Source: Sulfuriferula multivorans (GTDB lineage: Bacteria; Pseudomonadota; Gammaproteobacteria; Burkholderiales; Sulfuriferulaceae). From it: a DNA stretch of 64,000 bases. The DNA lies in contig NZ_BGOW01000003.1 of assembly GCF_003851125.1 (NCBI RefSeq), positions 124,001 to 188,000 of the forward strand, read 5' to 3'. Positions 14,440-22,180 of this stretch are shown piece after piece. How positions within the stretch are numbered: the stretch's first letter is position 1; each line of letters begins with the position of its first letter. A model generated the notes under the pieces. It did no database searches. It worked only from the letters and a program-made list of their open reading frames with translations, and was not told where the DNA came from. The position numbers and the translations under genes were made by a program.

Positions 14440-16464
14440 ATGAATCCTTTGCTCGATTTTTCCGCTCTGCCGCGTTTTTCGCAAATCAAACCCGAACACG
14501 TCACGCCCGCCGTGGATGCGCTGCTGGCCGAGAATAAGGCGCTGGTAGAACAGCTCGCCAACGCTGCCGAGGCGCCGACCTGGAAGACTTTCGTGCAGCC
14601 GATGGAGGACGCCAACGAGCGTCTGTCGCGGGCATGGGGGCCGGTATCGCATCTCAATAGCGTGATGAACAGCCCCGCATTGCGCGAGGTGTATAACGCC
14701 AATCTGCCCAAACTTACTCAGTATTACGCTGAAATGTCGCAGAATCTGGCGCTGTTTGCCAAGTTCAAGGCGCTCAAGGACAGCGCGGGCTATATGACCC
14801 TGAACCCGGCGCAGAAAAAAATCATCGAGAATGAACTGCGCGGTTTCCGTCTGGGCGGCGCCGAACTGCCCGAAGACCAGAAACCACGCTTTCTGGAGAT
14901 TCAGGAAGCGCTGGCCAAGCTGTCAGCCAAATTCGAGGAAAACCTGCTCGACGCCACCAATGCGTTCAGCCTGTTCATCGACGATGAAGCCACGCTCTCC
15001 GGCCTGCCCGACGACGTGAAACAGGCAGCGCGCGAGGCGGCGGAGCACGACGGCAAGCCGGGCTGGAAGCTCACCCTGCATGCCCCTTCCTACATGCCGG
15101 TGATGCAGTACGCGGACAATCGCGCGCTGCGCGAGCAGATTTACCGGGCTTACGTCACCCGCGCGTCCGAGTTCGGCCCGCCCGACCTGGACAACACCGA
15201 TCTGATCAACCGGATCGTCAGCTTGCGCCGCGAAGACGCCACCATGCTGGGCTTCGCCAGTTATGCGGAAGAGTCGCTGGCCACCAAGATGGCGGAAACG
15301 CCGCAGCAGGTCAAAGAGTTTCTGAGCGAGTTGGGCGCCCGTGCCAAACCCCACGCCCAGCGCGACATGGACGAACTGCGCGAATTCGCCCGCGCCGAAC
15401 TGGGGCTGGCCGATTTGCAGGCCTGGGATGCGACCTACGCCAGCGAAAAGCTGCGCGTGGCGCGCTACGCGTTTTCCGACCAGGAGGTAAAGCAGTATTT
15501 CCCGGAAACCCAGGTGCTGCCCGGCATGTTCAAACTGGTGGAAACGCTATACGGCCTGGACATCCGTCCTTCCCAGACCGAAACCTGGCACCCGGATGTG
15601 AAATTTTTCGACATTCGCGACCGCAGCGGCAGCCTGATCGGGCAGTTCTACCTCGACCTGTACGCACGCGAGCATAAACGCGGCGGCGCGTGGATGGACG
15701 ATGCGCTGACCCGGCGCCGCAAAAACGACGCCATCCAGACCCCCGTGGCGTATCTCACCTGCAATTTCTCTGCTCCGGTCGGCGGCAAACCGGCGCTATT
15801 CACCCACGACGAAGTGATTACCCTGTTCCACGAATTCGGCCACGGCCTGCACCACCTGCTGACCAAAATCGAAGACCTCGGCGTGTCCGGCATCAATGGC
15901 GTGGAATGGGACGCAGTGGAGCTGCCGTCGCAATTCATGGAAAATTTCTGCTGGGAATGGGAGGTATTGAAACACCTGACCCGGCATGTGGACAGCAAGG
16001 CGCCGCTGCCACGCGAGCTGTTCGATAAAATGACCGCCGCGAAGAATTTCCAGAGCGGCTTGCAGACCTTGCGCCAAATCGAGTTTTCATTATTCGATAT
16101 GCGTCTGCACGACGACTTCGACCCCGCAACCGGCAAGACCGCGCTGCAATTGCTGCAGGAAATCCGCGCGCAGGTGGCGGTACTGATACCACCCGATTAC
16201 AACCGCTTTCCCAACAACTTTTCGCACATCTTCGCGGGCGGCTATGCGGCGGGTTACTATAGTTACAAATGGGCGGAGGTGCTGTCCGCCGACGCCTACA
16301 GCCTGTTCGAGGAAAACGGCGTGCTGTCGGAAAGCGTCGGCCACCGCTTCTGGAGCGAAATTCTCGGTGTGGGCGGCTCGCGCCCGGCGCTGGAATCGTT
16401 CGTTGCCTTCCGTGGGCGCGAACCAGCCATCGACGCCTTGCTGCGCCACAACGGCATGGTTTGA
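14440..16464 (+). CDS. prlC: Oligopeptidase A (M3 metallopeptidase)
   Basis: 674 residues, the usual size for OpdA/PrlC. Cytoplasmic zinc endopeptidase that degrades short peptides, including cleaved signal peptides. The zinc motif HEFGHGLHHLL is near residue 464, with the downstream glutamate ligand region (GINGVEWDAVELPSQFMENF) about 25 residues on. The N-terminal M3 helical region is intact. It is divergent from the gamma-carbonic anhydrase gene and followed 21 bases later by a DUF4124 gene. Confidence 0.96.
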   Translation: MNPLLDFSALPRFSQIKPEHVTPAVDALLAENKALVEQLANAAEAPTWKTFVQPMEDANERLSRAWGPVSHLNSVMNSPALREVYNANLPKLTQYYAEMSQNLALFAKFKALKDSAGYMTLNPAQKKIIENELRGFRLGGAELPEDQKPRFLEIQEALAKLSAKFEENLLDATNAFSLFIDDEATLSGLPDDVKQAAREAAEHDGKPGWKLTLHAPSYMPVMQYADNRALREQIYRAYVTRASEFGPPDLDNTDLINRIVSLRREDATMLGFASYAEESLATKMAETPQQVKEFLSELGARAKPHAQRDMDELREFARAELGLADLQAWDATYASEKLRVARYAFSDQEVKQYFPETQVLPGMFKLVETLYGLDIRPSQTETWHPDVKFFDIRDRSGSLIGQFYLDLYAREHKRGGAWMDDALTRRRKNDAIQTPVAYLTCNFSAPVGGKPALFTHDEVITLFHEFGHGLHHLLTKIEDLGVSGINGVEWDAVELPSQFMENFCWEWEVLKHLTRHVDSKAPLPRELFDKMTAAKNFQSGLQTLRQIEFSLFDMRLHDDFDPATGKTALQLLQEIRAQVAVLIPPDYNRFPNNFSHIFAGGYAAGYYSYKWAEVLSADAYSLFEENGVLSESVGHRFWSEILGVGGSRPALESFVAFRGREPAIDALLRHNGMV

Positions 16465-16485
16465 ATACATAAAGGGGGACAAGCA

Positions 16486-17049
16486 ATGCGTAAACTTGCG
16501 GCTTCAATGGTTTTGCTACTGTGCGCCACCAGCGTTTATGCCAGCCAGGTTTATCGCTGGGTGGATAAAAACGGCCAGGTTCAATACAGCGACCAGCCGC
16601 CTCCCGCAGGCGTGAAAAAATCCGAGCAACGCACCATCGGCAGCAACGTGATCGACGGGCAGGCATCTTACCCGCTCCAGCAGGCCATGGCGAAAAACCC
16701 TGTTGTCCTCTATGCGGGCCAGTGTGGCCCGCTCTGCGACGAGGCGCGCAAGCTGCTCGACAAACGCGGCATTCCCTACGCCGCCAAAGATCCGCAGAAT
16801 CAAAAAACCGATGCCGACGAATTGATGAAGCTGGTTGGCGTGATGGAGGTGCCGGTGCTCAAGGTTGGCAATCAGCACGTTAAAGGCTTCGATCCCAATC
16901 GCTGGAATACGGCACTGGACGAGGGCGGCTACCCCAAGTCGAACCTGCCGTTGCGCGAACGCAAAACCGATACTGCGACTCCCGACAAAGCAGTAAACAA
17001 TCCCGCTTCTGCCACAGGCCCATCCCAGACACCAGCGCCTAAAAAATAG
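16486..17049 (+). CDS. Exported DUF4124-glutaredoxin-like protein with CGPLC motif
   Basis: 187 residues. A signal peptide ends near residue 19, and a DUF4124 segment (VYRWVDKNGQVQYSDQPPP) follows. A glutaredoxin-like domain starts at about 72. The expected CxxC is spaced as CxxxC (C80-GPL-C84), which is unusual for thiol oxidoreductases. The cis-proline region (MEVPVLKVGNQHVKGFDPNRW) is kept. A low-complexity Pro/Thr tail (about 160-187) follows. It is a paralogue of 11211-11699. A ribosome-binding site AAAGGGGGAC is present. The redox function is uncertain because of the altered spacing. Confidence 0.8.
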   Translation: MRKLAASMVLLLCATSVYASQVYRWVDKNGQVQYSDQPPPAGVKKSEQRTIGSNVIDGQASYPLQQAMAKNPVVLYAGQCGPLCDEARKLLDKRGIPYAAKDPQNQKTDADELMKLVGVMEVPVLKVGNQHVKGFDPNRWNTALDEGGYPKSNLPLRERKTDTATPDKAVNNPASATGPSQTPAPKK

Positions 17050-17096
17050 CCTCGGAAAAGCGCGGTTTGAGGCAGGGAAAATAATTTACGCCATTT

Positions 17097-17864
17097 ATGA
17101 AAATAGCCACCTGGAACGTCAACTCCCTCAAGGTTCGTCTGCCGCATTTGCTTGACTGGCTGGCTGCGCGTCAGCCCGACGTGGTATGCCTGCAGGAAAC
17201 CAAGCTGGAGGATGGAAAATTTCCCTGCGCCGAAATCGCGGCCGCCGGATATCAGGTCGTGTATGCAGGACAAAAAACCTACAATGGGGTAGCCATTCTC
17301 AGTAAGCAACCCTTGCTGGACGTGGCCGCAGGCATTGCGGGTTACGATGATCTGCAGCAACGCGTCCTTGCTGCCACAGTGGATGGCATGCGGGTAATCT
17401 GCGTGTATGTACCCAATGGTCAAAGCGTAGATTCAGATAAGTATCAATACAAGCTGGCCTGGCTGCAGGCACTCACCAGGCTGCTCCGGGACGAGCTGAC
17501 GCGCTACCCGAAACTGATCGTGCTGGGCGATTACAACATCGCCCCTGAAGACCGTGACGTGCACGACCCGGCGGCATGGGCGGGTTCGGTACTGGTCTCC
17601 GAACCGGAGCGCGCGGCCTGGCGCGAACTGCTGGCGCTGGGGCTGAAAGACAGCTTTCGCTTGTTCGATCAGCCGGAACAGACCTTCAGCTGGTGGGATT
17701 ACCGCATGGCGGCGTTCCGACGCAACATGGGGCTGCGCATTGACCATATCCTGCTCTCCGACACCCTGGCGCCCAGTTGTACCGGATGCGTCGTGGACAA
17801 GGACCTGCGCAAGCTGGAACGCCCCTCCGACCATGCGCCGGTAGTGGCAGAACTGGCTGGATAG
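17097..17864 (+). CDS. xth: Exodeoxyribonuclease III / AP endonuclease
   Basis: 255 residues. Base-excision-repair AP endonuclease and 3'-5' exonuclease. The motifs are in order: ATWNVNSLKVRLPHLLDWL at the start, VCLQETKLED near 38 (metal-binding Glu), LGDYNIAPEDRDVHDP near 145, LRIDHILLSD near 216 and SDHAPV near 246 (catalytic Asp-His). It is convergent with the hemerythrin gene, with 17 bases between their ends and no obvious terminator. Confidence 0.96.
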   Translation: MKIATWNVNSLKVRLPHLLDWLAARQPDVVCLQETKLEDGKFPCAEIAAAGYQVVYAGQKTYNGVAILSKQPLLDVAAGIAGYDDLQQRVLAATVDGMRVICVYVPNGQSVDSDKYQYKLAWLQALTRLLRDELTRYPKLIVLGDYNIAPEDRDVHDPAAWAGSVLVSEPERAAWRELLALGLKDSFRLFDQPEQTFSWWDYRMAAFRRNMGLRIDHILLSDTLAPSCTGCVVDKDLRKLERPSDHAPVVAELAG

Positions 17865-17881
17865 CGGATAGCCGTATTGCG

Positions 17882-18394
17882 TTACGTTTGCCTGCGCGCT
17901 TGCATCGAGTGGCTCAGAGCGGCCAGCGCCGCCGCATCCAGATAACGCTCGGCCAGCGGAAAGACTTCGTGCTCTTCCACGACAATATGCGCGCGCGTCA
18001 GTGACACGAAGGGCTGCACAGTGAGGTCGGCTGGTGCGCCTGCGGAAATGACCTGCAAAGCGGCCTCCAGCTGTATCCATAGTTTGTCCAGTTCGCGATG
18101 CTGGGCCATCAGGTTTTCCAGCGTCCGGTGCTGGATGGCCGGAAAAGCGGAATGAGCGCGCAGTACCGGAAACAGATCGCGCTCTTCATCTTCGTGATGC
18201 AGCGGTGCTCCCACTTGGAAATAGCGCAGAATGCGTGCCGCTGCCAGCTGCGCATCCTGATCCGTGCCGTGTTGTCGCAAATGCGATACCAGCCGTTCCA
18301 GCGTATCGCAATGGCCGAGGATGCGCTCATGACAGGCGCGCAGCAGGCCTAACGGGTCATCGAATCCTGGCGCTGGTTTGGGCATAAGTTGCAT
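17882..18394 (-). CDS. Hemerythrin-like HHE domain protein
   Basis: 170 residues. An all-helical hemerythrin-type domain with candidate di-iron ligands: HERILGHCDTLERLV near residue 19, HHEDEERDLFP near 76, HRELDKLW and HIVVEEHEVFPLAERY near 140. Such proteins bind O2 or NO or repair nitrosylated iron centres; the specific role here is inferred only from context. It is the last gene of a four-gene operon controlled, by position, by the FNR/Dnr box at 20021-20034. The start lies six bases after the stop of the preceding gene. Confidence 0.85.
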   Translation of the reverse strand: MQLMPKPAPGFDDPLGLLRACHERILGHCDTLERLVSHLRQHGTDQDAQLAAARILRYFQVGAPLHHEDEERDLFPVLRAHSAFPAIQHRTLENLMAQHRELDKLWIQLEAALQVISAGAPADLTVQPFVSLTRAHIVVEEHEVFPLAERYLDAAALAALSHSMQARRQT

Positions 18395-18400
18395 GGCTTG

Positions 18401-19111
18401 CTACTCCCCCGGTTGAATATGTAGCGGGATGACCATGCCGTTCTTGCGCGGCTTGGGCCATAGCACCGGCCAGATGCGCACCGAAAAAACCAGCAGCGAC
18501 AGCCAGATCAGCGCACCGCCGGCGATGACCACCGGATAAACACCCAACAGGAAACCAGCGCTGTAAGCCAGCAACCCGGCATGCACCAGCCCCATCTGTA
18601 GCCAGGGCCACACCCCCATCAGGATAGGATTGCCGGTAAACCGCGGCAGCATATGCGCGGCCAGTCCATATATCAGCATCAGCATGAAGCCCACCGTGAT
18701 CAGATGCAGCGCCACCGGGCGCGCCGGACCGTCGGTCAGCAGGGTGCCATTAATGGCCAGCCCCAGCCCGCCCAGCATCAGATAGACCATGGCCCCCAGC
18801 ATGAACAGGCGATTATCCAGCGACAGCGTGAGGCCAGCGTGCTGCATATCGGTTTTCTGCTTGGCGGGTGCGGCCGCCACCCAGGCACGCGCTTCGGCAA
18901 AGGTTTGTACGCCGATGCCCTTCAATTCGCCGTCGATCACCACCGCCGGGATGGTTTTCAGGCGCAGCCGGCTCACCAGGGCGCGCCCCTCTGGCTGGCC
19001 CATATCCAGCACCGCGAATTCGATATCCTTTTCTTCGGCCACCTCGCGCCAGATTTTTTCTGACTGATGGCAGGAAGCGCACCATTCCGAAACCAGCAAT
19101 TCGACTTTCAT
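18401..19111 (-). CDS. Thioredoxin-fold domain fused to a haem-copper-oxidase-like membrane domain
   Basis: 236 residues from ATG 19111, preceded by AGGAAC. The opening from 19141 overlaps the upstream gene and lacks a better signal. Residues 1-80 form a thioredoxin/glutaredoxin-like fold with the motif CASC at 11-14 and cis-proline at TIPAVVIDG. Residues about 100-230 contain four hydrophobic helices with histidines in VALHLITVGF and AAHMLPRFTGN. The neighbouring gene (19570-19965) has the same H..GF.LM.IYG..H.LPRF.GN pattern, which resembles helices of CcoN/NorB-type subunit I or NnrS. Function is not established; a redox-linked membrane protein is the inference. Confidence 0.75.
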   Translation of the reverse strand: MKVELLVSEWCASCHQSEKIWREVAEEKDIEFAVLDMGQPEGRALVSRLRLKTIPAVVIDGELKGIGVQTFAEARAWVAAAPAKQKTDMQHAGLTLSLDNRLFMLGAMVYLMLGGLGLAINGTLLTDGPARPVALHLITVGFMLMLIYGLAAHMLPRFTGNPILMGVWPWLQMGLVHAGLLAYSAGFLLGVYPVVIAGGALIWLSLLVFSVRIWPVLWPKPRKNGMVIPLHIQPGE

Positions 19112-19119
19112 GTTTGTTC

Positions 19120-19566
19120 CTAATCCTGGCAGCGCATGCACTGCACGTCATAACGCTCTATCCACGCCTTGAGCGCTTCCTGTGCGGCGTTGCCGGTGGT
19201 GAGATGGGTCAACGCGGTGCTCGGGTCGTCCGGCTTCATGCGCACCAGCCAGGCGTCGTGGTAGGGATCGATGTTGATCAGGTTGGGGTTGGCCAATACC
19301 GTCTCGTTGCGCGCCACGATCACGCCGGGGAATGGCGCTGGAATACCGCCCGCCCATTTTCCAGACTCGATCCGTGCCAAGGGTTTTTTCCATTCGCGAT
19401 GGGTGCCGACGTCCTTGATCCATACATACTGGACCTTGCCCGACATGGTCTGCGACGGGTCGGTGAGACCGATGGTGTAGGTGCCGTCTTCTTCCGGCCG
19501 CACCCAGACGTAATCCAGATCGTAGTAGAGGTCTTCCGGCAGTTCGCAGCCACGGTGTTCGGACAT
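19120..19566 (-). CDS. GcvH-like lipoyl-domain protein
   Basis: 148 residues. It resembles glycine cleavage H protein: DYVWVRPEEDGTYTIGLTDPSQ, then the lipoylation region with candidate lysine K70 in RIESGKWAGG, then PFPGVIVARNETVLANPNLINIDPYHDAWLVRMKP. There are no glycine cleavage P or T genes nearby. A C-terminal CxxC (C143-M-R-C146) is not part of classical GcvH. Related non-glycine H-like proteins serve as lipoyl carriers in sulfur-oxidising Hdr-like systems. Here the neighbours are redox and hemerythrin genes, so I infer a dedicated lipoyl dithiol carrier. The start is coupled to the upstream gene (GGAGG just before its stop). Confidence 0.8.
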   Translation of the reverse strand: MSEHRGCELPEDLYYDLDYVWVRPEEDGTYTIGLTDPSQTMSGKVQYVWIKDVGTHREWKKPLARIESGKWAGGIPAPFPGVIVARNETVLANPNLINIDPYHDAWLVRMKPDDPSTALTHLTTGNAAQEALKAWIERYDVQCMRCQD

Positions 19567-19569
19567 GAT

Positions 19570-19965
19570 TTACCTCCAGGGCCCATGAGGCTTGACGGTG
19601 AACAGCATATTGACGCCGAACAGTACAATGGCGGAATAAACAATCGCGCCGCCCACCAGCACCAGCCAATTGAGCATGGTCAGCCATCCGGCTATCATGA
19701 GCGGCAATCCGGCGTTGGCGAGATAGAGCTGCCAGTTCGCCATGCGCTCGGAATACAGTGCATTACCGGAAAAGCGCGGCAGCACATGCAGGGCGACGCC
19801 GTAGATCATCATCAGGATGAAGCCGAGCAGCATGATGTGGCCGTGCATGCGCGCCACGTTGCCGGGGATCAGTCCCGGGAAACTCAAATGGATCAGCGCA
19901 ACCAAGCCGCCGAGCAGGCCATACATGAGAGAAATAGTTACAAACCAGCGATTGCGCTTATGCAT
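19570..19965 (-). CDS. Small membrane protein resembling haem-copper oxidase subunit I helices
   Basis: 131 residues from ATG 19965 (MHKRNRW), chosen because the opening from 20019 would cover the regulator's promoter region. It has four predicted helices. The core RMHGHIMLLGFILMMIYG then ALHVLPRF resembles helix II of CcoN/NorB-type proteins, where such histidines bind haem. The protein is far too short to be an oxidase. It is the first gene of the operon downstream of the FNR/Dnr box, with GcvH-like, thioredoxin-membrane and hemerythrin genes behind it at 3-8 base spacings. Its role is unknown. Confidence 0.75.
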   Translation of the reverse strand: MHKRNRWFVTISLMYGLLGGLVALIHLSFPGLIPGNVARMHGHIMLLGFILMMIYGVALHVLPRFSGNALYSERMANWQLYLANAGLPLMIAGWLTMLNWLVLVGGAIVYSAIVLFGVNMLFTVKPHGPWR

Positions 19966-20020
19966 AGTGGTACTCCAATCCAACTTGAGATCAGCGTAGC
20001 GGGTTTGTTTTGTTAACACC

Positions 20021-20034
20021 TTGATCTAGATCAA
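20021..20034. promoter_or_regulatory. Perfect FNR/Dnr-type binding site
   Basis: TTGATCTAGATCAA is a perfect TTGAT-N4-ATCAA palindrome between divergent genes. Its centre (20027.5) is about 41.5 bases upstream of a possible start near 19986 on the minus strand, with a weak -10 (TACGCT) in between. That is the classical activating geometry for the four-gene operon. On the plus strand the box ends only six bases before the regulator's own ATG, a position that would favour autorepression. Confidence 0.85.
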
Positions 20035-20040
20035 ACGCCC

Positions 20041-20718
20041 ATGCCGACTACACCCGATATCAAGGATTTCCGCCTCGCCTACCTGTTCCGCGATCTGGAT
20101 CGAGAGCTGCTTGCACAAATCGCGGAGCGTGCGTGCTGGCGCGAGCTGGACGCCGGCGCACCGCTGTTCGCAAAAAATGATCCGGGCAACCGGTTTTATC
20201 TGGTCAAAACAGGGACGATGAAGTTGTTTCTGCTTGCGGAAGATGGGCAGGAACACGTCATGGAACTGATCGGACGCGAGCATCTGTTCGCCGAGGCGGT
20301 GATGTTCATGGGCGGGCGCTACCCGGTCCACGCAGCGGCTCTGGAACCGACGCGGCTGATTGCCTTCGATGCCGGTTTTTTCATGGGTCTGCTGCGCGGC
20401 AATACGGATTTATGCCTGGCGCTTCTGGCTGCAATGAGTCGACGCGTGCACGGCCTGGTGACGGAAATCGATCGCCTCACGCTGCAAACCGGCGTGCAAC
20501 GCTTTGCTCAGTACCTGCTGGCGCAACCGGCGCAAAAAAGTGCCGATACCCGCACGATTCGACTGCCGGCATCCAAACAAACCATCGCCTCGCTACTCGG
20601 TATCCAGCCGGAGACACTGTCGCGCATCCTGTCCAAGCTACGTGACGAAGGCTTGATCGAGGTCAATGCTGAAACTGTCGTCGTGCTCAAACCCGATGCG
20701 CTGGGCCGTATTTCCTGA
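20041..20718 (+). CDS. Crp/Fnr-family regulator, Dnr-like (no Fe-S cysteine cluster)
   Basis: 225 residues. The N-terminal cyclic-nucleotide-type beta-barrel covers about 20-130, a long dimerisation helix about 130-160, and a C-terminal winged helix. The recognition region ASKQTIASLLGIQPETLSRILSKLRDEGLI (about 178-207) has the E-x-x-S-R signature that reads TTGAT. The four N-terminal cysteines of Fnr are absent, so oxygen sensing through a 4Fe-4S cluster is unlikely. Dnr-type NO/haem sensing is a reasonable inference. The gene directly abuts a perfect TTGAT-N4-ATCAA box and is divergent from the hemerythrin operon. No Shine-Dalgarno sequence precedes the ATG. Confidence 0.88.
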   Translation: MPTTPDIKDFRLAYLFRDLDRELLAQIAERACWRELDAGAPLFAKNDPGNRFYLVKTGTMKLFLLAEDGQEHVMELIGREHLFAEAVMFMGGRYPVHAAALEPTRLIAFDAGFFMGLLRGNTDLCLALLAAMSRRVHGLVTEIDRLTLQTGVQRFAQYLLAQPAQKSADTRTIRLPASKQTIASLLGIQPETLSRILSKLRDEGLIEVNAETVVVLKPDALGRIS

Positions 20719-20757
20719 AACCCTTACTGAACATATTCTTCAGGTTGTGCGGCCGGA

Positions 20758-22167
20758 TTATTCCCCGGGCGTGTCTTTGCCTTCCAGACCCAAGTCCTGA
20801 ATCTTTCGTGTCAGGGTATTGCGCCCCAGACCCAACAGATTGGCCGCCTCGATGCGCCGACCGCCGGTGTGCTTGAGCGCAACGGTGATCAGGGTTTTTT
20901 CAAATTCCTGGGTGAGCCCCTCGATAATCCCCACTTCACCACGCCCCAGGGCAGCATCCGCCTCGCGCGCTAGCGACTGCGCCCAGTTGCCTCCAGCTGG
21001 CGCCTGACCCCCTGAGCCAAGCAACTCGGGCGGCAAATCAGCCACATCAATATTCTGCCCGGGTGCCATCACGGTGAGCCAATGGCAGACATTTTCCAGT
21101 TGGCGTACGTTGCCGCTCCACGCCAGGTGACTCAGATGCTTGAGTGCCGCATCAGAGAGCTTTTTGGGTTCCACGCCTTGTTCGCGTGCCGTTTTTTGCA
21201 AAAAATGCCGCGCCAGAATGGGAATGTCCTCACTGCGTTCGCGCAGCGCGGGCAACCGCAGCCGGATTACATTCAGGCGATGGTAGAGATCTTCCCGGAA
21301 CAGGCCTTCTTTTACCCGGTTATCCAGATCCTGGTGGGTGGCAGCAATCACCCGTACATTCACCTTGATCGGTTGATGGCCACCCACGCGATAAAACTGT
21401 CCATCCGCCAGCACCCGCAGCAGACGGGTTTGCAACTCGGGGGGCATGTCGCCGATTTCATCCAGGAACAGTGTACCGCCGTCAGCCTGCTCAAACCGGC
21501 CACGACGCTGGGCTTGTGCACCGGTAAAGGCGCCGCGCTCGTGGCCGAATAATTCGGATTCCAGCAAATCCCTGGGGATCGCTGCGGTATTCAGCGCAAT
21601 GAAGGGCTTGGCTGCACGCGGGCTGTGACGGTGCAGGGCCGACGCGACCAGCTCCTTGCCGCTGCCGGATTCGCCGGTAATCAGCACCGTGGTGTGCGAT
21701 TGCGAGAGTCGGCCAATGGCGCGAAATACCTCCTGCATGGCGGGCGCCTGACCGAGTATCTCCGGCACCGCCTCGCTGGGCGCGGCAGTTTCATCTTCGC
21801 GCTGGCTCTCGTCGATGGCGCGACGAATCAGCTCGATAGCGTGATCCACATCGAATGGCTTGGGCAGATATTCGAATGCGCCGCCCTGAAAAGCCGCGAC
21901 GGCGGATTCGAGATCCGAGTAGGCGGTCATGATAATAACCGGGAGGCGCGGATAGCGTGTTTTGAGCTGCTGCAGCAAATCAAGCCCGGAAGCGCCAGGC
22001 ATTCGGATGTCGCTCACCACCACTTGCGGCGAGTCTTTTTCCAGTGCAGCCTCGGCTTCCTGCACCGAAGAAAAGCTGAGGAAAGGGATCTCCTCTCGCT
22101 TGAGCGCTTTTTCAAACACCCAGCGAATGGAGCGGTCGTCGTCGATAATCCAGACAGGTTTCATCAT
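20758..22167 (-). CDS. ntrC: Nitrogen regulation response regulator NtrC
   Basis: 469 residues. Sigma-54 activator of nitrogen-assimilation genes. The receiver domain has DD at 10-11 and the phosphorylation site D53 in VVSDIRMPG. The AAA+ domain has Walker A GESGSGKE near 171, the sigma-54 contact loop ERGAFTGA near 218 and LFLDEIGDMPPELQTRLLRVL. The C-terminal Fis-type helix-turn-helix is RRIEAANLLGLGRNTLTRKI. It is encoded 13 bases after ntrB, so co-transcribed. Two adjacent ATGs (22167, 22164) are equivalent starts. Confidence 0.97.
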   Translation of the reverse strand: MMKPVWIIDDDRSIRWVFEKALKREEIPFLSFSSVQEAEAALEKDSPQVVVSDIRMPGASGLDLLQQLKTRYPRLPVIIMTAYSDLESAVAAFQGGAFEYLPKPFDVDHAIELIRRAIDESQREDETAAPSEAVPEILGQAPAMQEVFRAIGRLSQSHTTVLITGESGSGKELVASALHRHSPRAAKPFIALNTAAIPRDLLESELFGHERGAFTGAQAQRRGRFEQADGGTLFLDEIGDMPPELQTRLLRVLADGQFYRVGGHQPIKVNVRVIAATHQDLDNRVKEGLFREDLYHRLNVIRLRLPALRERSEDIPILARHFLQKTAREQGVEPKKLSDAALKHLSHLAWSGNVRQLENVCHWLTVMAPGQNIDVADLPPELLGSGGQAPAGGNWAQSLAREADAALGRGEVGIIEGLTQEFEKTLITVALKHTGGRRIEAANLLGLGRNTLTRKIQDLGLEGKDTPGE

Positions 22168-22180
22168 AATTTATAGTCAG

